From the NCBI GenBank assembly GCA_019312705.1, contig JAFDCW010000039.1:1-12612 (forward strand): 12,612 bases of DNA, given 5' to 3'. The stretch is from Deltaproteobacteria bacterium. GTDB lineage: Bacteria; Myxococcota; Polyangia; Polyangiales; B10-G4. This document shows, in pieces, positions 1-6,268 of the stretch (its first letter is position 1; each line of letters begins with the position of its first letter). Both the position numbers and the translations under genes were made by a program. The notes beneath the pieces were generated by a model that was not told the origin of the DNA, did no database searches, and saw only the letters and a program-made list of their open reading frames with translations.

Positions 1-555
1 CCGATCCACTTCTTCCAGCGCCTCGAAGAGAAGATGAGCGACGACGCGGTCCTCGTCGCCGATGGCGGTGATTTTGTCGCGACGGCGGCCTACATCCTGC
101 GTCCGCGGGCACCGCTCTCGTGGCTCGACCCCGGGGTCTTCGGCACCCTCGGCGTCGGCGGCGGGTTTGCCGTAGGCGCGTCTTGTGTGCGGCGAGACTC
201 CGAGGTCTGGGTCATCTGGGGCGATGGGTCCTCGGCCTACAGCATCGCCGAGTTCGATACATACGTGCGCCACGGCCTCGCCCCCATCGGGGTCGTCGGC
301 ACCGACGCGAGCTGGGCGCAGATCGCTCGGGACCAGACGGTCATCCTCGGGGACGACGTCGGCACCGGCCTGCTTCGCACCGCCTACCACGACGTCGCCG
401 AAGGCTACGGCGGCAAGGGCCTCCTGATCACCGACGAGTCGAAGATCGACGAGACCCTCGAAGAGGCCAAGGCCATCTCGGCCTCCGGCAAGCCCGTGCT
501 CATCAACGTGCACCTGGCGCCGAGCGACTTCCGCAAGGGCAGCATCTCGATCTGA
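1..555 (+). CDS. 2-hydroxyacyl-CoA lyase 2 / ILVBL-like ThDP enzyme, C-terminal part (5' end outside window)
   Basis: The frame is open from base 1 and ends at TGA 553-555, so only the last ~184 residues are visible. They form the C-terminal thiamine-diphosphate-binding domain of the acetolactate synthase superfamily. The GDG motif is at bases 220-228, followed by SSAYSIAEFDTYVRH, then VVGTDASWAQIARDQ. The Asp 27 residues after the GDG aspartate sits where the second metal ligand lies in this family. The ending DFRKGSISI and the EFDT-VRH and W-QI-R-Q patterns resemble, from memory, human ILVBL/HACL2 more than biosynthetic IlvB. ILVBL-type enzymes cleave 2-hydroxyacyl-CoA to an aldehyde and formyl-CoA. 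The residue before the Asp ligand is Thr rather than the usual Asn. The substrate in this organism is unknown, and an IlvB-like activity cannot be excluded without the N-terminal domains. The neighbour on the other side is convergent. Confidence 0.85.
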   Translation, partial: PIHFFQRLEEKMSDDAVLVADGGDFVATAAYILRPRAPLSWLDPGVFGTLGVGGGFAVGASCVRRDSEVWVIWGDGSSAYSIAEFDTYVRHGLAPIGVVGTDASWAQIARDQTVILGDDVGTGLLRTAYHDVAEGYGGKGLLITDESKIDETLEEAKAISASGKPVLINVHLAPSDFRKGSISI

Positions 556-584
556 GTTTCGCGATCTGAGTTTCCCGATCTGAG
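548..584. repeat. 14-bp tandem repeat over the stop codon, giving TGA in three frames
   Basis: CGATCTGAGTTTCG (548-561) is followed by CGATCTGAGTTTCC (562-575) and then CGATCTGAG (576-584). The first copy contains the real stop codon of the ThDP enzyme. Because the period is 14, the TGAs at 553, 567 and 581 fall in three different reading frames. Confidence 0.9.
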
Positions 585-587
585 CGG

Positions 588-605
588 CGCAGAACGGGAT
601 CTGCG
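588..605. terminator. Small hairpin between convergent genes, possible bidirectional terminator
   Basis: CGCAGA (588-593) pairs with TCTGCG (600-605) across a 6-nt loop. It lies in the 58-bp gap between a plus-strand stop (555) and a minus-strand stop (614), where a shared terminator is expected. No T-tract follows on either strand and the stem is only 6 bp, so this rests mainly on position. Confidence 0.3.
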
Positions 606-613
606 GGCCCTGG

Positions 614-1594
614 TCAGTGAAACTCTTTCAAGTGGGTCACGTACCAGCGCTCTCCCCAGGTGATGAGGACCCGCACCTCGAAGTGCCGCTCTTCGGCCTC
701 TTCTTGGCCTACGGTGTAGTAGAGCTGGCTGTGGCGGGAGACCCAGTAGGGCAGGGCGTTGCCCTCTTCGCGGAGCGGCACCCAGCCGCCGCGGCGGATG
801 ATGTCGAGGCGTGCGAAGGGTAGACCCGAGAGGTCACCGTGCTCTTCGACGAGCGTTGCGTGCAGCTCGTGCATGTCCCGGCTGAAACGCCGAAAGAGTC
901 GCTGCCAGTAGCCGTCCGGGTCGGCGATGGCTTTGACCACCGCGAAGGCTTCCCGAGGGAAGAAGAAGTCGCCGATGCGGGCCGGGTCGTCGTGCACGAT
1001 GGCGTCGAAGAGCCTCTGGCCGCGCTCTTGCTCGGCCGCGCCGGGGGCCGGTCGCGGGGGGGGATTGTCGCTGAGGCTTCGGGCATTCTCCGCCGGGACA
1101 GGCATCTCCCGCAGCGGAGCGTCGCCGTCGTCCATCATGCACCGGCCCTCGGCGCATCGCGGGGTGCTCCGTGCACATTCGACGGTCTCTTGGGGGCACA
1201 CGGCGGCGGGGCAGGTGGCGATGTACCCGGCGAGGGGCGTCGAGAGCTCTCGGAACGTGGGGACCCCGCGCGGGTGCAGCGCAACGTCGCAGGGCGCACG
1301 GCAGTTGTCGGGGGTGCCAAGGGCAGCGCAATCGGTGTCATAGAGACACTCGGCGTGGCTGTCGATGGCTTGGGCCAGACGCGTTTCTAGATCGCCGACG
1401 AAGTCCATGCAGGTGGGCTCGCCTTCTGGGGCGTCGGCCTCCGGTGGGGCGCTCTCTTCGGTCGGCGCCTCGGCCCGGGCGGTTGTGCCCGGCGTGGTCT
1501 CCACCGGGCCTTCGGGGCGTTCCCGCCCGCCACAAGCGATGGCCAAAACCGCCATCGCCGCACCGAGGGTCACTGCGCGTCGCGCCGGGGTCAT
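614..1594 (-). CDS. Predicted Cys-rich lipoprotein of unknown function
   Basis: This is a 326-residue protein starting at ATG 1594. The start was chosen because it gives a short basic N-terminus, a hydrophobic stretch and a lipobox-like LAIAC (Cys21). The frame stays open upstream, but that extension is antisense to the next gene. After the Cys comes a Glu/Thr/Ala/Pro-rich linker (about 22-60). Then comes a segment with ten cysteines (about 60-155: Cys pairs around DTDC, NCRAPC, CPAAVC, CARSTPRC and CAEGRC), likely disulfide-bonded outside the cytoplasm. A second Pro-rich linker follows, then a C-terminal domain of ~140 residues with RLFDAIVHDDPARIGDFFF near its start and RVLITWGERWYVTHLKEF at its end. 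The last part resembles uncharacterised myxobacterial proteins and has a loose NTF2-like feel, but I do not recognise a named family. It is divergent from the HTTM gene, with 168 bp between them. Confidence 0.8.
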   Translation of the reverse strand: MTPARRAVTLGAAMAVLAIACGGRERPEGPVETTPGTTARAEAPTEESAPPEADAPEGEPTCMDFVGDLETRLAQAIDSHAECLYDTDCAALGTPDNCRAPCDVALHPRGVPTFRELSTPLAGYIATCPAAVCPQETVECARSTPRCAEGRCMMDDGDAPLREMPVPAENARSLSDNPPPRPAPGAAEQERGQRLFDAIVHDDPARIGDFFFPREAFAVVKAIADPDGYWQRLFRRFSRDMHELHATLVEEHGDLSGLPFARLDIIRRGGWVPLREEGNALPYWVSRHSQLYYTVGQEEAEERHFEVRVLITWGERWYVTHLKEFH

Positions 1595-1762
1595 TTGATC
1601 TTTTTCTCGAGGACTGTTTTCTGCACGACGACTCTCCTCCGGTCCCCAATAGCGCGGCGGAGGGTAGCGTTCTTTGACCGGTCCGGGGGCCCCCGAGGGG
1701 CTGTTTTCTTTCGTGCGCGCGGGGCCGAGACGGCGAGCCGCGAGGGGCGGTAAGGTCGGGCC
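1595..1762. promoter_or_regulatory. Divergent intergenic region with a palindrome and a repeated 9-mer
   Basis: This 168-bp gap must hold the promoters of both the Cys-rich lipoprotein and the HTTM gene. It is locally AT-richer than its surroundings. The 9-mer CTGTTTTCT occurs at 1614-1622 and again at 1701-1709. CGGGGGCCCCCG (1684-1695) is a perfect 12-bp palindrome. A TTGACC at 1673-1678 could be a -35 element on the plus strand, but no convincing -10 follows at the right distance. A TAAGG at 1751-1755 is a plausible Shine-Dalgarno for the GTG at 1763. Confidence 0.4.
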
Positions 1763-3226
1763 GTGGTGACCTCCGCAAAGGCCGTCCGCGAGCGACTGAC
1801 CGCGTGGACAAAGAGCCCCCCGGGGGACCTCGCGGTCTTTCGCGTGGTCGTCGGCGTGGTGCTCCTTCGACTCCCGGACCTGCACACGGCACCTCGGTGG
1901 GCAGAGCTCTCGGACGCGGTCCGGACGTCCCCGATCGGCCTCGAGTGGGCGCTGGGCGTGGTGCCCATGACCCCCGCCCTGGCGACCGCGGCGTACTACG
2001 TCGTCCTCGTGAGCGTGGCCTTCGGCATCGTCGGGCTCTTCAGCCGCACCGCCTGGTTCGTGGTTGCCGTCGCTGGGCTCTACTTGCTCGGCATCCCCCA
2101 GTTCGCGGGGTCGGCGTTTCACTACCACCACTTGGTTTGGTTCGCGGCACTGCTCGCCGCCAGTCCCTGCGGCGACGCACTCTCCGTCGACGCCTTCCTG
2201 CGCAAACGTGCCGGCCGCACCGTCTCCAGGGAACCCTCCGTCGCCTACGGGGCACCGCTTCGCTTCGTATGGCTACTCATCGGCGTGATCTTCTTCTTCC
2301 CCGGCCTCTGGAAGCTGCTCGAGAGCGGCTCGGCGTGGATCTGGAGCGACAATCTTCAAAACCAGATGTACGCCAAGTGGTTCCAGATGCCGTGGCTGGT
2401 CCCGCCCTTCCGCATCGACCACTACCCGACCCTCCTGCGCCTCGGCGCCCTCGCTGTCATCGTCCTCGAGCTCGGCTTCTTCTTCATGGTGCTGCACCGG
2501 CGCACGCGCGCCCTCGCTGTCATCGGTGCCCTCATCTTCCATCAGCTCACCGCCTACTTCATGGGCCTGCGCTTCCCGGCGCTCTGGCTGACCTACGTCG
2601 CATTTGTCCCCTGGACTGCTTGGTACCGTTGGCTGCGCAATCGCCGTCAGCCCGCTCCCGCTCCCGTTCCCGCCCCCGCCCCCGCTCCCGCCTCCGCTCC
2701 CGCTCCCGCTCCCGCTCCCGTTCCCGTTCCCGCTTCCGTTCCCGCTCCCGCTCCCGTTCCCGTTCCCGTCCCCGTTCCCCTCTACCTCGTCGGCGCCCTC
2801 CTCCTCACTGGCAACATCGCCTACGGCGCCCTCGGCATAAGCGACGGTTGGCCCTTCGCCTGCTACCCCAAGTTCCACCGCACCGTCGCCGCCCGGCTGC
2901 CCGCCATGGAGGTCGAGCTCGTCCGCCCGGGCGGCACCACCGTCACTGTCCCCGTCGAGTGGATGAGTCCGGGCGGCCTCAGCCAGAGGTGGTGGTCTCT
3001 CTCCTGGAGTCTCCTAGGCAGCCACGAGCGGGCCCGAGCCCAGGAGGCCCGCTTCGACGCATTCTACCGGCGCGTCTCCGCCCACGGCCCCCTGGCCGAA
3101 GCCAGCCAGGGAGCCCGCGCCGTACGCTTCTACAAACTCTACGTCTCGACGGTCCCCGAAGCCCGAGACGACCCGCCCCTCTCCCGCGAACTCCTCGCCG
3201 AACTCCCCTTGCCCCGCCCGCCGTGA
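1763..3226 (+). CDS. HTTM-domain (vitamin K-dependent gamma-carboxylase-like) membrane protein with Pro-Ala/Pro-Val linker
   Basis: This is a 487-residue multi-pass membrane protein with a GTG start and TAAGG about 8 bp upstream. The N-terminal ~290 residues fit the HTTM family (horizontally transferred transmembrane domain, related to the membrane part of vitamin K-dependent gamma-carboxylase). They include an early [10 protein letters not shown] segment, several hydrophobic helices, the His cluster FHYHHLVW (His120, His122, His123) followed by [10 protein letters not shown], and a [10 protein letters not shown] segment. Residues 297-339 are an uninterrupted run of Pro-Ala and Pro-Val dipeptides. 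A further hydrophobic segment ([19 protein letters not shown]) and a ~125-residue soluble tail follow. HTTM proteins are mostly of unknown activity; carboxylation is known only for the eukaryotic relatives, so I do not assign it. The VF530-like gene follows 19 bp downstream, suggesting co-transcription. Confidence 0.85.
   Translation: MVTSAKAVRERLTAWTKSPPGDLAVFRVVVGVVLLRLPDLHTAPRWAELSDAVRTSPIGLEWALGVVPMTPALATAAYYVVLVSVAFGIVGLFSRTAWFVVAVAGLYLLGIPQFAGSAFHYHHLVWFAALLAASPCGDALSVDAFLRKRAGRTVSREPSVAYGAPLRFVWLLIGVIFFFPGLWKLLESGSAWIWSDNLQNQMYAKWFQMPWLVPPFRIDHYPTLLRLGALAVIVLELGFFFMVLHRRTRALAVIGALIFHQLTAYFMGLRFPALWLTYVAFVPWTAWYRWLRNRRQPAPAPVPAPAPAPASAPAPAPAPVPVPASVPAPAPVPVPVPVPLYLVGALLLTGNIAYGALGISDGWPFACYPKFHRTVAARLPAMEVELVRPGGTTVTVPVEWMSPGGLSQRWWSLSWSLLGSHERARAQEARFDAFYRRVSAHGPLAEASQGARAVRFYKLYVSTVPEARDDPPLSRELLAELPLPRPP
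2651..2779 (+). repeat. In-frame hexanucleotide array (CCCGYY), encodes Pro-Ala/Pro-Val
   Basis: There are 21 consecutive 6-bp units of CCCGCT, CCCGTT, CCCGCC or CCCGTC, two of them with TCC replacing CCC, followed by one extra CCC. All are in frame with the HTTM gene, giving (Pro-Ala/Val)n between two membrane segments. The two Ser codons are single-base changes of CCC. The strict 6-bp period implies expansion by slippage. Confidence 0.95.
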
Positions 3227-3245
3227 AGGGCACGATAGGAGCGCC

Positions 3246-3608
3246 GTGAGCGGCGAACAACCGAACAACCCGCTGCATGGGGTTACGCTGAAGGTGATTT
3301 TGGAAGAGCTCGTGGCGCGCCACGGGTGGCCCGAGTTGGCGGACCGCATCAAGATTCGCTGCTTTCAGAACGACCCGAGCCTCGCGTCGAGCCTCAAGTT
3401 TCTGCGAAAGACGGACTGGGCCCGGAGCCGTGTCGAGGAGCTCTACCTGGCCGACCAGCGCCTGGTCGCGCGCAACCGCAAGCGCAACAAGCGCCGCGCC
3501 GGGATGCGTGCGTATCGGGCGCAGCAAGAAGGACAGGAGCCGCAGGAGCAGGCCGACTCCCCGAGCCCAGAAGACCCAGCAGACAGCGACCCCGGCGATG
3601 CAGACTGA
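3246..3608 (+). CDS. VF530 family (DUF2132) small DNA-binding protein
   Basis: This is a 120-residue protein with a GTG start preceded by AGGAG (3237-3241). Residues 6-70 match the VF530/DUF2132 signature: [32 protein letters not shown], then [18 protein letters not shown] and VEELY. The family is named for Vibrio fischeri VF0530, a small protein whose solution structure was linked to nucleic-acid binding; its cellular role is not defined. Typical members are about 70-80 residues. This one adds a Lys/Arg-rich stretch (about 78-92, [11 protein letters not shown]) and a Gln/Glu/Asp/Pro-rich acidic tail. The basic patch would suit DNA contact. It follows the HTTM gene by 19 bp and is probably in its transcript. 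The gene after it is convergent. Confidence 0.88.
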   Translation: MSGEQPNNPLHGVTLKVILEELVARHGWPELADRIKIRCFQNDPSLASSLKFLRKTDWARSRVEELYLADQRLVARNRKRNKRRAGMRAYRAQQEGQEPQEQADSPSPEDPADSDPGDAD

Positions 3609-3666
3609 ACCGTCTAGCCTAGGGCGTGAGACCCAAGCGAGGCCAGATCGCGCCGGGTATCGCGCT

Positions 3667-4485
3667 CTAGGCGCTGCTGGTGATGGGGATGCCGCGGTCG
3701 CGCAGCGGCTTTAGGACGTTGCGCTCGAGGCTGCGCTTGGCCAAGTCGAGGTAGGCGTCGGTGGCGAGCCAGCCGAGGGCGTGGATGGCGGCCTCCGGGG
3801 CTGAGGGCTGCTTCCGGATGTGCTCCCAGTTGGACTTCACCCGCTCGATGGTGACATCGGCGGCCTGGGCCAGGATCTCCCGTGCCCGGGGGCCTTCTTC
3901 TTCGTCGAGGAGGGGCAGGGCCCAATCGAGGAAGACCCAGCCGAAGGAGCCGTGGGCCGCCTCGTCTTTGACGATGCGTCCGAGGACCGCCTTCGAGAGT
4001 GGGTGCACGGAAGCCTTCCAGGTGCCCCGGAGCATCGGAATGGAGAGCGCTTCGCCGACGCAGAAGAAGCGCACGACGAGGTCTGCGCAGCGCAGGACCG
4101 CAGACTCTTTGATGGGCCGGACGATCATGTTGTCCGGGTCCATGTAGATGGGAATGGCCCCGCCGAGCTCCATCGCCATGCGGGAGGTCAGCTCGACGTG
4201 CACCAACTCGTCGAGGGGGAAGCGCGTCGCGAGGGCGATGAGGTCCAAGGGCGCCCGGGCTTCGTAGAGCGCCTGGACGGTCATGGCGCAGGCGGTGCCC
4301 GTGCGGTACTCCTGGAACGCCGCCCGGGTCCACGACTTGCGCGCGGCGTAGACCAGGTTGTCGGGGAAGTCGCTCGGGTCGAGGGTGCCCCAGGGCATGG
4401 CCTCGACCTCGGGGCGGGCGCGGCGGTAGCGGCGCTCCATCGGGCCGCCGAGGAGCTCGAGTTCGAAGAGCTCGGGGGTCGCCAC
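3667..4485 (-). CDS. Ferritin-like di-iron protein, probable oxidase/oxygenase
   Basis: This is a 272-residue, mainly helical protein with a GTG start 3 bp after the stop of the upstream lipoprotein; an internal ATG at residue 16 is an alternative start. The visible residues give a complete 4-Glu/2-His di-iron set in ferritin-like order: Glu59 (FQEY), Glu93 and His96 (DELVH), Glu145 (VGEA), Glu175 and His178 (DEAAH). This is the ExxH...E...ExxH spacing seen in ferritin-like oxidases and oxygenases (ribonucleotide reductase R2, AurF and relatives). No signal peptide is evident, so it should act in the cytoplasm. The substrate is unknown. The very tight link to a small repeat-motif lipoprotein suggests joint function. 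A simple iron-storage role is less likely, since the protein is longer than bacterioferritin and lacks its usual opening. Confidence 0.8.
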   Translation of the reverse strand: MATPELFELELLGGPMERRYRRARPEVEAMPWGTLDPSDFPDNLVYAARKSWTRAAFQEYRTGTACAMTVQALYEARAPLDLIALATRFPLDELVHVELTSRMAMELGGAIPIYMDPDNMIVRPIKESAVLRCADLVVRFFCVGEALSIPMLRGTWKASVHPLSKAVLGRIVKDEAAHGSFGWVFLDWALPLLDEEEGPRAREILAQAADVTIERVKSNWEHIRKQPSAPEAAIHALGWLATDAYLDLAKRSLERNVLKPLRDRGIPITSSA

Positions 4486-4488
4486 GGC

Positions 4489-4809
4489 TCAGCCCGCGTC
4501 GGTGGAGCCGTCGGAGGCGGCGTCCGAAGCGGCGTCTGAAGCGGCGTCGGGGCCGGTGTCCGGCGGGGCGATCAGGTTCGCGACGGGCGCGTCGATCATC
4601 GCGTCGAAGACGACGCCGGTATCCTCGACGGCACTATCCGTGGAGCCGTCTCCGGTGCCGGTGTCCATCGTGCCCGTGTCCGTCGGGGGCGGCGCGATGA
4701 GGTTGGCGACCGAGTCGTCGCCGCAGCCCAACATGCTCACCCCGGCGATGGCGCCGCTTACGATGAGTAGCTTCTTGCCCCGGAGGCGCCTTCGATGTCC
4801 TTTTGCCAT
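4489..4809 (-). CDS. Small Asp/Ala/Ser/Thr-rich lipoprotein with two VANLIAPP motifs
   Basis: This is a 106-residue protein from ATG 4809; a GTG five codons earlier is possible. It has a strongly basic N-terminus (MAKGHRRRLRGKK), a hydrophobic core and a lipobox-like SMLGC with Cys29, followed by GDDS. The mature part has little predicted structure and is rich in Asp, Thr, Ser, Ala and Gly. The same peptide motif occurs twice: VANLIAPPP (residues 34-42), right after the lipid anchor, and VANLIAPPD (76-84). The tail repeats DAAS three times. It sits immediately upstream of the di-iron protein with a 3-bp gap, and a decayed relative lies on its other side. The function is unknown. It could be a surface lipoprotein whose repeated motif is recognised or modified by a partner, which is inference. 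Confidence 0.72.
   Translation of the reverse strand: MAKGHRRRLRGKKLLIVSGAIAGVSMLGCGDDSVANLIAPPPTDTGTMDTGTGDGSTDSAVEDTGVVFDAMIDAPVANLIAPPDTGPDAASDAASDAASDGSTDAG
4514..4549 (-). repeat. 12-bp tandem repeat x3 encoding Asp-Ala-Ala-Ser
   Basis: On the plus strand the units are GAGGCGGCGTCC, GAAGCGGCGTCT and GAAGCGGCGTCG. They encode the repeated DAAS segment at the C-terminus of the small lipoprotein. The third-position differences suggest the expansion is not brand new. Confidence 0.85.
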
Positions 4810-4851
4810 GGGCGACGATACCACGGGATCGCCCTGGCGACTGCGGCAGGC

Positions 4852-4992
4852 TCAGCTGCTGCTGGAATCGGGCGGCGGTAGGAGATTGGCGATCGGCGCA
4901 TCGAAGGGCACCGAGGTATCCGAAGACGCGTCCGTCGCACCGTCGGAGGAAGCATCCGGTGCGGCGTCCAAACTCGAGTCGAAGCTGGACGC
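4852..4992 (-). pseudogene. C-terminal remnant of a second VANLIAPP-type lipoprotein
   Basis: In one minus-strand frame the stretch between TAG 4993-4995 and TGA 4852-4854 encodes 46 residues. They run from ASSFDSSLDAAPDASSDGAT to FDAPIANLLPPPDSSSS. They closely parallel the mature part of the adjacent intact lipoprotein: DGATD versus DGSTD, then VPFDAPIANLLPPPD versus VVFDAMIDAPVANLIAPPD. There is no ATG, signal peptide or lipobox. The frame is blocked upstream by TAG, and the lactonase gene ends only 1 bp above that TAG. It is therefore best read as the stump of a tandem duplicate that lost its 5' part. A very short product from an internal GTG cannot be excluded. Confidence 0.65.
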
Positions 4993-4996
4993 CTAC

Positions 4997-6223
4997 TCAA
5001 TCGATGATCACCCACCGCAGCCCGGCGCCCACATCGAGCCGCGCGACGCTGGTGAGCGTGCCGTCGTCCTCGATCCGGTAGCTCTGGAGCGCCCCCGAAT
5101 CTTGTCCCGCAGCGACGACGAAGCGGCCGTCCGGGCTCAGGTCGAACTCCCGAGGGCGTGCTTCGGTGGCCACCTGGCCGAGACCCGTGAGGCGTCCGTC
5201 TTCGGCGATGGCGAACATGGCGAGGGAGTCGTGGCCCCGGTTGCTGCCGTAGAGGAACCGCCCGTCCGGGGTGACGTGCACGTCAGCGCAGGTGTTCGAA
5301 TCGCCATCGAATCCGGCGGGCAGGGTCGTGATGGTCTGCATACGGGTCAGGGAGCCGTCGGCTGCGATCGTGTGGGCGCTGACGCTGTCGGTGAACTCGT
5401 TGATCACGTAGGCGAAGGACCCGTCTGGGGAGAACGCGATGTGCCGGGGGCCGGCTCCCGCCTCGGCCGCGAGGCCGCCGCTCCGGGTGAGGGTGCCGCC
5501 GGCCGCGACCGAGTACCAATCGGTGGTCTGGCCGTTGCGATGCGGTACGTAGAGCAGGCCCGAGGGACCGATGCGCGCGGCGTGGGGTTCTTCCGCGGTG
5601 GCGGCGCTGTCGACTTCGCCGTGGGGCGGCGTCCCCGAGGCGTCGTAGCTGCGCAGGAAGTCGTCGCCGAAGTACGCGGTGAGCACCGTCGCCTCGGAAT
5701 TCGCGGTCTCGACGTAGACCGGGTTGCCGACCCCGGGGGTGAAGCCCGAGATGCGCGGGCGCCCGTCGTCTTCGAGGCGCACGGTGGCGAGGCGGCCGCC
5801 GACGCCGAGGTAGAGCCGCCGGGCGGTGCGCGCGTAGGTCATCGCGCCGGGGTTGGCCGGGAGGGTGAGGTCAAACTCGCTCCTGGCGGTCATCGTGCCG
5901 TCGGCCCCGAGGGTCACGACGGCGAGGCGGGGTTCGCCTCCCACGCTCACGTACATGAGGCGGTCCCGGGCCGGGGGGCGGGAGGCATCGGGCGGAGTGG
6001 CGCTGTCTGTCGAGGCGGAGTCTGCTTCGGTGCCCGTATCGGTGGGGGAGCTCGAGTCGTTGGGTGAGGCGCTGTCCCCGATTGCGGAGTCTCCGCTGAC
6101 TCCGCTGTCGGTGGAGGCACCATCGTCACCGCAGGCCGCCCAGAGAAGCAGCACCAAGGACAGCCCCAGGGGAACGAGGACGGGCGGCGCGAGGATCAGG
6201 GTCCGGCGAGAGAGTCGAGCCAT
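4997..6223 (-). CDS. Lactonase-family seven-bladed beta-propeller lipoprotein
   Basis: This is a 408-residue protein from ATG 6223. The start gives a basic MARLSRR end, a long hydrophobic core and a lipobox LLWAAC (Cys31), followed by GDDG and a ~45-residue Asp/Ser/Thr linker. From about residue 80 the protein has the repeating blade pattern of the 6-phosphogluconolactonase/carboxymuconate-cyclase-like family: RLMYVSVGGEPRLAVV, HAARIGPSGLLYVPHRNG, GPRHIAFSPDGSFAYVINE, CADVHVTPDGRFLYGSNRG and RPREFDLSPDGRFVVAAGQ. The xxSPDGRFxYV repeats and the RGHDS segment are typical. The cytosolic homologue Pgl hydrolyses 6-phosphogluconolactone. A lipid-anchored form outside the cytoplasm is unlikely to see that substrate, so the true ligand is unknown. 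It is divergent from the dehalogenase gene (45-bp gap) and leads the minus-strand group. Confidence 0.85.
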   Translation of the reverse strand: MARLSRRTLILAPPVLVPLGLSLVLLLWAACGDDGASTDSGVSGDSAIGDSASPNDSSSPTDTGTEADSASTDSATPPDASRPPARDRLMYVSVGGEPRLAVVTLGADGTMTARSEFDLTLPANPGAMTYARTARRLYLGVGGRLATVRLEDDGRPRISGFTPGVGNPVYVETANSEATVLTAYFGDDFLRSYDASGTPPHGEVDSAATAEEPHAARIGPSGLLYVPHRNGQTTDWYSVAAGGTLTRSGGLAAEAGAGPRHIAFSPDGSFAYVINEFTDSVSAHTIAADGSLTRMQTITTLPAGFDGDSNTCADVHVTPDGRFLYGSNRGHDSLAMFAIAEDGRLTGLGQVATEARPREFDLSPDGRFVVAAGQDSGALQSYRIEDDGTLTSVARLDVGAGLRWVIID

Positions 6224-6268
6224 GGCGCCATGGTACGCCCAAAGGGCTTGAGATACCGTGGCCCGGCC
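6224..6268. promoter_or_regulatory. Short divergent promoter region
   Basis: Only 45 bp separate the start codons of the divergent lactonase and dehalogenase genes, so their promoters must overlap or extend into the coding sequences. I see no clear -35/-10 pair or strong Shine-Dalgarno for either gene. The call is positional. Confidence 0.3.

Noticed and set aside
1595..2131. N-terminal extension of the Cys-rich lipoprotein to a far upstream start
   Set aside because: It would run antisense through the HTTM start and place the signal peptide and lipobox in the middle of the protein.
2651..2779. CRISPR-like array
   Set aside because: The units are 6 bp with no spacers, so this is a simple-sequence repeat. 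The same applies to 11326-11433.
1804..3249. Arg/Pro-rich plus-strand frame overlapping the HTTM gene
   Set aside because: It is the out-of-phase reading of the HTTM gene; the Arg-Ser repeat is just the hexanucleotide array read in another frame.
4502..6067. Plus-strand frame of about 520 codons
   Set aside because: It is antisense across the small lipoprotein, the remnant and the lactonase gene; composition is Ala/Gly/Val/Arg-rich with no domain, typical of a shadow frame.
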